Assembly: GCA_036522155.1 (NCBI GenBank)
Contig: DATDGI010000222.1
Coordinates: forward strand, 1-18,959
Length of the DNA stretch: 18,959 nt
Direction: 5' to 3'
Origin: UBA9676 sp036522155
GTDB lineage: Bacteria > Actinomycetota > Actinomycetes > Streptosporangiales > Streptosporangiaceae
The notes beneath the pieces are model-generated. The model was given only the letters and a program-made list of their open reading frames with translations, was not told the DNA's origin and did no database searches. Shown here one piece after another: positions 13,553 to 18,959 of the stretch. A program made the position numbers and the translations under genes. Each line of letters begins with the position of its first letter. The first letter of the stretch is position 1.

Positions 13553-13560
13553 TGCTGTAC
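13553..13560 (+). repeat. TGCTGTAC repeat 3 (possible integrase arm site)
   Basis: Third exact copy, on the other side of the tRNA relic, followed by a degenerate GGCTGTAT at about 13566. Confidence 0.4.
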
Positions 13561-13584
13561 TTACGGGCTGTATGCGCTGGTGTG

Positions 13585-14010
13585 TCAGGGAACCGTTCCT
13601 GGAGGTACCACCCACTGAACTGCTTGGCCCGTGACTTGGGCGATGAGGTCGTAGTCACTGTCGTAGTGGAGCACCGTGACGCGTTCCCGCTCAGCCACGG
13701 CAGCGACCAGCAGATCAGGGAACCCGACTGCCCTTACACGCCCGCTCCGCCACAGCGTCGCCTGGACCGCCAGGGCACGCCGCCAGTCTTCATCGTGGGT
13801 GGCCAGCCACTCATAACCGGCGTCCCGGTCTGCGCGCAGCTCATCGAACTCTTTCGCGCTCCTCGTCGCCCATCCGAGTTCGAACTCAATGATCCCGCAT
13901 GTGGCAACCAGCCCAGCCTCGATCAGCGGGCCCAGGACCGCAGCCACCGGCCCATGGCGCAACCTGGCCAGGGCACTGGTGTCGGCCAGATAGCCAGCTA
14001 CTGCCGCCAT
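13585..14010 (-). CDS. vapC: VapC-type PIN-domain toxin
   Basis: 141 residues with the PIN nuclease fold. The acidic metal-binding residues are at the expected places: D10 (GYLADTSALARL), E42 (CGIIEFELGWA), D99 (VGFPDLLVAAVAE) and D117 (VLHYDSDYDLIAQVTG). Such toxins are Mg-dependent ribonucleases that cut tRNA or rRNA when freed from antitoxin. The start ATG at 14010 overlaps the 3' end of the antitoxin gene by 13 bases, the usual coupled arrangement. Length is normal, with no visible defect. Confidence 0.9.
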   Translation of the reverse strand: MAAVAGYLADTSALARLRHGPVAAVLGPLIEAGLVATCGIIEFELGWATRSAKEFDELRADRDAGYEWLATHDEDWRRALAVQATLWRSGRVRAVGFPDLLVAAVAERERVTVLHYDSDYDLIAQVTGQAVQWVVPPGTVP

Positions 14011-14207
14011 GCGGCGCGCATCACTTCCTCATCCTCCAGGTCAGGCAGACCGCCAGAGGCCAGCCGCTGCAGATCCCGCCGCCGGGCCGCCAGGGCAGCC
14101 ACCTCGCGCAGAGCCGCATTCACCGTGTCCCTCTTCGTCTCGGTGTGCAGCGCCTCCTGCGCAGCAGCAAGGTACTTCTCATCCACATCAATCAAAGTCT
14201 TGGCCAT
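13998..14207 (-). CDS. vapB: VapB-type antitoxin
   Basis: 69 residues. The N-terminal MAKTLIDVDEKYLAAAQEAL and TKRDTVNAALREVAALAARR form a ribbon-helix-helix DNA-binding domain of the DUF2191/VapB type. The C-terminal tail (GGLPDLEDEEVMRAAWRQ) is the acidic, tryptophan-containing segment that wraps the PIN toxin active site. It neutralises VapC and, as a complex, represses its own promoter. A GGGAGG ribosome site lies four bases upstream, and a perfect inverted repeat lies in the promoter. Confidence 0.9.
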   Translation of the reverse strand: MAKTLIDVDEKYLAAAQEALHTETKRDTVNAALREVAALAARRRDLQRLASGGLPDLEDEEVMRAAWRQ

Positions 14208-14225
14208 CTCTAACCTCCCACCTCA

Positions 14226-14256
14226 ATATATCTAGCTTGCCCTCTCATAGATATAT
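14226..14256 (-). promoter_or_regulatory. vapBC operator/promoter with perfect 9-bp inverted repeat
   Basis: ATATATCTA (14226-14234) and TAGATATAT (14248-14256) are exact reverse complements with a 13-base spacer. They are strikingly AT-rich in a GC-rich region. The gene-proximal arm overlaps a TATATT -10-like hexamer (14225-14230, minus strand), so a VapBC complex bound here would block transcription. Confidence 0.65.
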
Positions 14257-14635
14257 GCCTCGCTGGCGGCTCTGACGACCAGGTACGGCAGCCCGCCGTG
14301 CACAGGACGCCAAACCTTGGCCGTATCTTGCAGCCTCGACACGACCACCGCCTGGTCTCACCCACCTGCCTGGAGCGCGTCTAACCGCCGATCTGGGCGG
14401 CGGCAGCGCTCGCTGTGCTCTCTATCCTTGCGCCCTCAATGCCGAGTCTGACCGCTTCGACATCGGCGTTTCTGCTGTCGTTATGGCGCGCGGTGAACCG
14501 GCCCCATCACCAGCCGCTCGATCCAGCATCCGCCGCGGTGCGTGAGGTTTGTCATGGGCGGCTCGGGCGGATGTCATCGGGACTGGTGATGGCGGGCACG
14601 GGCGGACCCGCTGGTTCGCCGCGATGCTGGTTGGC
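14257..14635. promoter_or_regulatory. 379-base divergent intergenic region before the exporter operon
   Basis: No gene is recognised. It must hold the promoter of the exporter operon. The best regulatory candidate is an imperfect 21-base inverted repeat GTCATC-N9-GATGGC (14573-14593; 5 of 6 positions), preceded by a related TGTCAT at about 14550. This size suits a LuxR/NarL-type response regulator, such as the one coded in the operon. GATGCT (14623-14628) could be a -10 giving a leaderless start at 14636, but no -35 is evident. Confidence 0.35.
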
Positions 14636-15598
14636 ATGGATGACACCGGCATTATCACTGTCAGGGATCTGCGGCGGCGCTACCGCGGCACGGGCGGCCT
14701 AGGCTTCGATGCGGTCTGGGGTGTCTGTTTCTCGGTACGCCGCGGGGAGCTGTTCGCGTTGCTGGGCACCAACGGTGCCGGGAAGACCTCGACGATGGAG
14801 GTGCTGGAAGGACTGGCACTCCCTGCGCAGGGCACCGTGCGGGTGCTGGGCCGTGACCCTTACCGGGAGCGGGCCCTGGTTCGGCGCCGGATAGGGATCA
14901 TGCTGCAGGAGGGCGGGTTCGCGTCGGATCTGACTGTCGCGGAGACGGGCCGGATGTGGGCCGGGACGCTCAGTGCGCCCCGGCCGGTAGCCGAGGCGCT
15001 GGACCTGGTCGACCTGGGCCACCGCGCGGGGGTCGCCGTGAGATCTCTTTCCGGCGGTGAACGGCGCCGCCTGGATCTGGCGATGGCGATCCTGGGCCGC
15101 CCAGAAGTGCTGTTCCTCGACGAGCCCACCACCGGGCTGGACCCGGAGAGCCGCCGCCGCACCTGGCAGCTGATCCGCGACCTGCTGGGATCGGGCACCA
15201 CCGTTGTGCTGACCACCCACTACCTGGAAGAGGCTGAGGAGCTGGCAGATCGCCTGGCGATCATGCACCAGGGCCAGATCGTGCGCACGGGCACCCCGGC
15301 GGAGGTCGCGGCGTCGCAGCCGGCCCGCATTTCCTTCGAGCTGCCCGAGGACTGGCGCGAGCCAGTTCCCGACATAGCCGGGACGCCGGCCAGCGTCACC
15401 GGGCGAAGCGTGCTCCTGCAGACGCAGGACCTCCAGCGGACGCTGACCGCCCTGCTGGGGTGGGCGAATTCCCGCGATCTTGTGCTGGGCGCCCTGGATG
15501 CTCGTTCGACCTCGCTGGAGGAGGCCTTCCACGCTGTGGCGGCCTCCGGCGGTGAGCCAATCAACCTGAACCACAACACAGAGGACGTGGCGGCATGA
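14636..15598 (+). CDS. ABC-2-type exporter ATP-binding protein (DrrA-like)
   Basis: 320 residues from ATG 14636. All nucleotide-binding motifs are intact: Walker A GTNGAGKT (44-51), Q-loop region MLQEGGF, signature LSGGE (138-142), Walker B VLFLDEP (158-164), D-loop GLD and H-loop H195 in VVLTTHYLEEAEELADRL. The C-terminal extension (about 240-320, ending with the SLEEAFHAV block) is typical of DrrA/CcmA-like subunits of drug exporters. It powers export through the permease coded next, whose ATG overlaps its TGA. Upstream in-frame starts at 14549 or 14624 exist but lack ribosome sites. I chose the ATG at which family similarity begins. Confidence 0.9.
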   Translation: MDDTGIITVRDLRRRYRGTGGLGFDAVWGVCFSVRRGELFALLGTNGAGKTSTMEVLEGLALPAQGTVRVLGRDPYRERALVRRRIGIMLQEGGFASDLTVAETGRMWAGTLSAPRPVAEALDLVDLGHRAGVAVRSLSGGERRRLDLAMAILGRPEVLFLDEPTTGLDPESRRRTWQLIRDLLGSGTTVVLTTHYLEEAEELADRLAIMHQGQIVRTGTPAEVAASQPARISFELPEDWREPVPDIAGTPASVTGRSVLLQTQDLQRTLTALLGWANSRDLVLGALDARSTSLEEAFHAVAASGGEPINLNHNTEDVAA

Positions 15599-16416
15599 GC
15601 ACCGCGATGATGACGATAAGCAGTTCGAGGCGGTCGGCGCACCGGATCACGGCCCTGTCTAGGGCGGAGGGGGTGCTGCTGCGGCGCAATCGCCTCGCGC
15701 TGCTGACCGCCGTCGCCCTTCCGGCCGCCATGGTCTACGCGCTCAAGGCGGCACCCAGCGCCGTAGACGCCGACCGGCCCGGCGGCGCCGGGGCAATTCT
15801 CCTGACCGGGCTGATGGCGTTCACGCTGCTTTTTGCCGTGTATTACAACCTGGTGACGGCGCTGGTGGGACGCCGTGAACAGCTCGTGCTGAAGCGGCTG
15901 CGCACCGGCGAGACCACCGACAGCGAGATCCTCGCGGGGACCGCCGCGCCCGCCATCGCGATCGCGTGGGCCCAGATCGCCGTGGCCGCGGTCGCCGCGG
16001 TCGCTGTGTTCGGCCTGGCCCCGCCCGCCAACCCTGTGCTCGCGCTGGTCGCGCTCGTCCTGGGGACAGCGGTGTTCGCGCTGCTGGCCGCGGTCAGCAG
16101 CGCGGTGACCCGGACGGTGGAGATGGCGCAGGTCACGACACTGCCGGTGCTGATAGTCCCGTTTGCTCTTAGCGGTCTGATGTTCCCGCTGGCCATGCTG
16201 CCCGAGCCGGTGCGGTCGGTCGCGCAGGCGCTGCCGCTGACACCGGTGGTGGAACTGATGCGGCTGGGCCTGACGGGAACGGCCGCCGACGGTCATCACC
16301 TCGGCCTCGCCGCGAGCTTCGGCGCGGCATCCGTCCCGGTGCTCGTGCTCGCGGCCTGGACCGCGGCGGGCGCATGGGCGGCGCGGCGCTGGTTCCGCTG
16401 GGAACCGCGGCGTTAA
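15595..16416 (+). CDS. ABC-2-type exporter permease
   Basis: 273 residues, with six predicted membrane spans as usual for ABC2_membrane half-transporters. The spans lie at about 33-52 (ALLTAVALPAAMVYAL), 66-90 (ILLTGLMAFTLLFAVYYNL), 111-138, 144-169, 178-200 (VLIVPFALSGLMFPLAML) and 243-264. The segment after span two (GRREQLVLKRLRTGETTDSE) is the family-typical cytoplasmic coupling region contacting the ATPase. The PLTPVVELMRLGLTG stretch precedes the last span. It forms the export pore; the substrate is probably a small amphiphilic or antimicrobial compound. ATGA overlap with the ATPase gene indicates translational coupling. Confidence 0.9.
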   Translation: MSTAMMTISSSRRSAHRITALSRAEGVLLRRNRLALLTAVALPAAMVYALKAAPSAVDADRPGGAGAILLTGLMAFTLLFAVYYNLVTALVGRREQLVLKRLRTGETTDSEILAGTAAPAIAIAWAQIAVAAVAAVAVFGLAPPANPVLALVALVLGTAVFALLAAVSSAVTRTVEMAQVTTLPVLIVPFALSGLMFPLAMLPEPVRSVAQALPLTPVVELMRLGLTGTAADGHHLGLAASFGAASVPVLVLAAWTAAGAWAARRWFRWEPRR

Positions 16417-16439
16417 GCGAGCGTGACAGGCTGAGGGGT

Positions 16440-17738
16440 GTGACGGCAGTGCGGTGGCGGCGGAGCGGGCCAAGCGGTCCCGGGCGATACGATTTGTGGA
16501 CCCGGGCCTACCTGTACGCGCTGCTGGCCGCAGTACCCCTGCTCGCGCTGGCCCTCGCCAGGGCACAGCAGCAGGTGCGGCTACCCGGCCTGGCCGTCTT
16601 CCTGATGCTGTCCGTGGCGCAGGCGGGCGTTTGCGTCGCGCTGCTGCATACCAGCCTGTCCTATTACCTGGCGAGGGGACCAAAGCCGAACAGATGGCTG
16701 GTCGCCACAGGAATCGCGCTCACCGCGGCCGGCCTGCTGGCGGGAGCTGCGGCCTTCCCCGCTTTCACCCGGATCGCGGCGGGGCAGATCCCGGTGTCCG
16801 CATGGGTCGTCATGCTCTTCTGCGGCGCGCTGACGGTGGCGCTCACACCACTGCTGAGCCTGCCCGCGCTGCTCGCCCTGGTCCTGGTGAGCGCGGCCGC
16901 AGCCAGCGCCTGGTCGGCGAGCACCGGCGGGGCCGGCAGCTCCGGGCCGGCGTTCGTGGGCGGGTTCTTCTATGTCCTCTACATCGGGGCCGCTGTGCTC
17001 ACCTGCCGCGTCTCGGCATGGACGCTGCGCGTCATGTGGGAACTCGACCGCTCCCGGACCGTGCACGCCCGCCTGTCGGTCGCCGAGGAACGGCTGCGCT
17101 TCGCCCGTGATCTGCACGACGTGCTCGGCCGGAACCTGTCCCTGATAGCGGTGAAAAGCGAGCTCGCCGCACAGCTGGCACGCCGGGGCAACGAGGAAGC
17201 CGCCGAGCACATGCTCGAGGTGCGCCGCGTGGCGCAGGAGTCGCTGCGAGAGATGCGAGAAGTCGTCAGCGCATACCGCGTCGCTGACCTCGACACCGAG
17301 CTAGCCGGCGCGCAGGCTGTCCTGCGTTCGGCCGGGGTGAGCTGCCGCATCATCGGCGACGCAGCAGGCCTTCCCCCTGATGTGCAGGCCGCCCTGGGCT
17401 GGGTGGTGCGCGAGGGCACCACCAACATCATCCGCCACAGCGACGCCACCGGCTGCACGATCGAGCTGTACGTCTTGGATGCACCGGGCACTGCTCGCAC
17501 TGTGACACTTCGCATGGACAATGACCACGCGCACTCGCTGGAACCCGGCACTGGCGGAACCGGTCTACTCGGGCTCGGCGAGCGGCTGGCCGGCCTCGGC
17601 GGCAGCATCACAACCCGGCGTCCCAGAAGCGGCCACTTCCGTCTTGAGGCCACGCTGCCCGCCTCCGGCGCCGCCGCAACGCGGCCCGCTCCGGGCCAGC
17701 GCGACACCGGCGTCACCACGGAGAGGCCCGCGCCATGA
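16440..17738 (+). CDS. DesK/NarL-type sensor histidine kinase
   Basis: About 432 residues from GTG 16440. The N-terminal part holds five to six membrane spans (LYALLAAVPLLALAL; FLMLSVAQAGVCVALL; TGIALTAAGLLAGAAAF; VVMLFCGALTVALTPLL; ALLALVLVSAAAASAW; FFYVLYIGAAVLTC) with very short loops, fitting an intramembrane sensor. The HisKA_3 dimerisation helix contains the phospho-accepting histidine in FARDLHDVLGRNLSLIAVK (H226). The HATPase domain has its N-box in VVREGTTNIIRHSDATGC and G-box in GTGLLGLGERLAGLGG. It should phosphorylate the regulator coded next. A GAGGGG ribosome site at 16433-16438 is too close to 16440 and better spaced for GTG 16449. Either start gives an intact kinase. Confidence 0.9.
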   Translation: MTAVRWRRSGPSGPGRYDLWTRAYLYALLAAVPLLALALARAQQQVRLPGLAVFLMLSVAQAGVCVALLHTSLSYYLARGPKPNRWLVATGIALTAAGLLAGAAAFPAFTRIAAGQIPVSAWVVMLFCGALTVALTPLLSLPALLALVLVSAAAASAWSASTGGAGSSGPAFVGGFFYVLYIGAAVLTCRVSAWTLRVMWELDRSRTVHARLSVAEERLRFARDLHDVLGRNLSLIAVKSELAAQLARRGNEEAAEHMLEVRRVAQESLREMREVVSAYRVADLDTELAGAQAVLRSAGVSCRIIGDAAGLPPDVQAALGWVVREGTTNIIRHSDATGCTIELYVLDAPGTARTVTLRMDNDHAHSLEPGTGGTGLLGLGERLAGLGGSITTRRPRSGHFRLEATLPASGAAATRPAPGQRDTGVTTERPAP

Positions 17739-18340
17739 TCCGCGTGCTCCTCGCCGACGACGAGAACCTGATCCGCTCGGCACTGGCCTCCCTGCTGGCG
17801 CTCCAGGACGACCTGGAGGTCGTGGCCCAGGCCGCTGCTGGCGACGAGGCCCTCGCGATGGCCCGCCGATACCGCCCGGACGTGGCGGTGCTGGACCTCC
17901 AGATGCCTGGCCTTGACGGGATTGCTGTCGCCGAGGCACTGGTCAGAGAGCTGCCAGGATGCGCCAGCCTGGTCCTTACCAGCTACGGGCGGCCAGGGCA
18001 TCTTAAGCGGGCCCTCGCCGCCGGCGTGCGCGGGTTCCTGCCGAAGACTGTCTCGGCACAGGTACTGGCCGACGTAGTGCGCACCGTGCACCGCGGCGGG
18101 CGCTACGTCGACCCCGAACTCGCCGCCGATGCCATCGCCGCCGGAGACAGCCCGCTCACCTCCCGCGAGGCCGATGTCCTCGAACTGGCAGCAGACGGCG
18201 CCCCCGTCGAGGAAATCGCCCGGCGCGCCGCCCTGACACCCGGCACAGTCCGCAACTACCTGTCCTCGGCAGCCTCCAAGCTCGGCGCCGTCAACCGCCA
18301 CGAAGCGGTCCGCAGGGCCCGCTCCAGCGGCTGGATCTGA
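17735..18340 (+). CDS. LuxR/NarL-family response regulator (DesR-like)
   Basis: 201 residues. The receiver domain has the acidic pair D8/D9 (LLADDEN), the phospho-acceptor D54 (VAVLDLQMPGLDG), the switch threonine T82 (LVLTSYGRPGHLK) and K104 (GFLPKTVS). The GerE-type helix-turn-helix occupies about 138-201 (LTSREADVLELAADGAPVEE, GTVRNYLSSAASKLGAVNRH). It activates or represses transcription when phosphorylated by the adjoining kinase, with whose stop codon it shares an ATGA overlap. It most likely controls its own exporter operon, by analogy with DesKR/LiaSR-like systems. That target is inferred. Confidence 0.93.
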   Translation: MIRVLLADDENLIRSALASLLALQDDLEVVAQAAAGDEALAMARRYRPDVAVLDLQMPGLDGIAVAEALVRELPGCASLVLTSYGRPGHLKRALAAGVRGFLPKTVSAQVLADVVRTVHRGGRYVDPELAADAIAAGDSPLTSREADVLELAADGAPVEEIARRAALTPGTVRNYLSSAASKLGAVNRHEAVRRARSSGWI

Positions 18341-18806
18341 CCGTCCAGGCGACACCATAGCCTGCACACTGGTTTGCCGTCCCTGCCGTGAGATGAGGAA
18401 AGGCCGGACCCTGCCGCAAAGGACACAGCCGCTCCCATGGACACGATTCCACGGCCAGGCGCTTGAGCTGCCGCCCGGGGACCAGCTGATCACCTGGTCG
18501 TCGTTCTGCGTCCGGCCGGCTGCCGGGCGGTTGAGAGCATGCAGTATCTACACCTCCATGCACCACTTTGGCGCGAGCCGGGCTCTCGGCAATCGCGGCC
18601 CCGCCGGCAACTGCAAGGCCGGACACATCGCCCGGTATTGAACGGGTAGCCGGCGGCTGTCTACCGCGTAACAGCCCGCTGATTGCGACGGTCGGGGCAA
18701 ACAGAACACACGCTCCATAATCCGGCGGGTGATGGCCCGGCCGGTTCCGGCGGAGAAGCTCGGAACAACGAACAAGCGCCTGCGCGGCCCGCACCGAATC
18801 GGCGAT
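18341..18806. other. Region without a recognisable gene
   Basis: Several overlapping frames stay open on both strands because of the GC content. None has a family-like sequence, a good ribosome site or consistent codon use. It contains a hairpin at 18653-18679 and is otherwise featureless to my eye. Confidence 0.4.
18653..18679. terminator. Hairpin, possible terminator
   Basis: GCGGCTGT and ACAGCCCGC pair with one bulged base around a 10-base loop. There is no T-run. It lies about 310 bases after the response-regulator stop, so its connection to the operon is uncertain. Confidence 0.22.
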
Positions 18807-18959
18807 ATGCGCAGCCAACAGCTAAAGCGCCCCGAGGAATTCATCCAGGCAAACATCGAACGCCTGGCTATCCACTTGGGCCGACCCTCTGCAAGGACGG
18901 CAGGAGTCAGGCCTGAATCCGCCAATCCAGCACCCCTGCCCGGCGTCGTTGTGGCAAGC
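18807..18959 (+). CDS. Possible partial reading frame running off the right edge
   Basis: From ATG 18807 a frame stays open for 51 codons to the window end (QQLKRPEEFIQANIERLAIH near the start). The helix-like, mixed-charge N-terminus is more protein-like than the other frames here, but there is no clear ribosome site and I recognise no family. The rest lies outside the window. Confidence 0.2.
   Translation, partial: MRSQQLKRPEEFIQANIERLAIHLGRPSARTAGVRPESANPAPLPGVVVAS

Noticed and set aside
12665..13615. 316-codon minus-strand frame over the integrase remnant and att region
   Set aside because: It is extremely Arg/Pro-rich and out of frame with the recognisable integrase sequence. It is a shadow.
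13425..13634. Small plus-strand frame starting MELRGLEPLTPCVQ
   Set aside because: This is the translation of the antisense of the tRNA-Ala relic, a common misannotated peptide near tRNA-linked elements. It is not a protein gene.
13552..14235. 227-codon plus-strand frame
   Set aside because: It is antisense to vapBC, which shows all expected catalytic and structural motifs.
16979..18493. 504-codon minus-strand frame
   Set aside because: It is antisense to the kinase and response regulator; a composition artefact.
18291..18925. Two overlapping minus-strand frames at the right end
   Set aside because: No family-like sequence or ribosome site. The first overlaps the response regulator antisense.
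1..18959. CRISPR arrays, riboswitches, rRNA or intact tRNA genes
   Set aside because: No regularly spaced repeats, no recognisable riboswitch core and no complete tRNA cloverleaf were seen on either strand.

Overview
The window comes from a high-GC actinobacterium. Supporting signs are strongly GC-rich third codon positions, frequent GTG starts, several genes whose start codon sits about 7 bases after a -10-like hexamer (leaderless style), and protein families typical of Streptomyces/Streptosporangiales-type soil genomes. No intact tRNA or rRNA is present, and nothing fixes the genus. All identifications are by reading motifs; no database search was run.

Left part (1-5700): a small winged-helix regulator; an actinobacterial protein with a ribbon-helix-helix-like C-terminus whose promoter is bracketed by two near-identical palindromes; a prolyl-tRNA synthetase of the archaeal/eukaryotic-like class; a DUF1801 protein; an APH-type phosphotransferase flanked by imperfect direct repeats; and an NmrA-like NAD(P)-binding protein fused in frame to an unrecognised N-terminal domain. 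A tRNA-like scrap lies between the DUF1801 gene and proS.

Middle part (5700-12270): an accessory zone with much gene debris. Apparently intact genes are a DinB/DUF664 protein, a SAM methyltransferase, a VOC-fold protein, a small membrane protein, and a divergent SRPBCC/TetR pair sharing an operator-like palindrome. Broken items are a sensor-protein fragment (5693-5806), a truncated and doubly frameshifted phytanoyl-CoA dioxygenase-like gene (7574-8224), and the N-terminal stub of an IS110-family transposase (to 9061). An apparently intact IS982-family element with terminal inverted repeats occupies 11264-12268.

Integration-site part (12589-14260): the C-terminal part of an actinobacterial integrase-like gene, then the 3' half of a tRNA-Ala(TGC) gene bracketed by three exact copies of TGCTGTAC. 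This looks like an attachment site of an integrative element. Next comes a vapBC-type toxin-antitoxin pair with a perfect 9-bp inverted repeat over its promoter region.

Right part (14636-18340): a compact four-gene operon coding for an ABC-2 exporter ATPase, its permease, a DesK/NarL-type histidine kinase and a LuxR-type response regulator. It has ATGA start-stop overlaps at two of three junctions. The likely logic is a self-contained sensing and efflux unit in which the two-component pair controls the exporter. The last 600 bases hold no convincing gene, apart from a possible partial reading frame running off the right edge.
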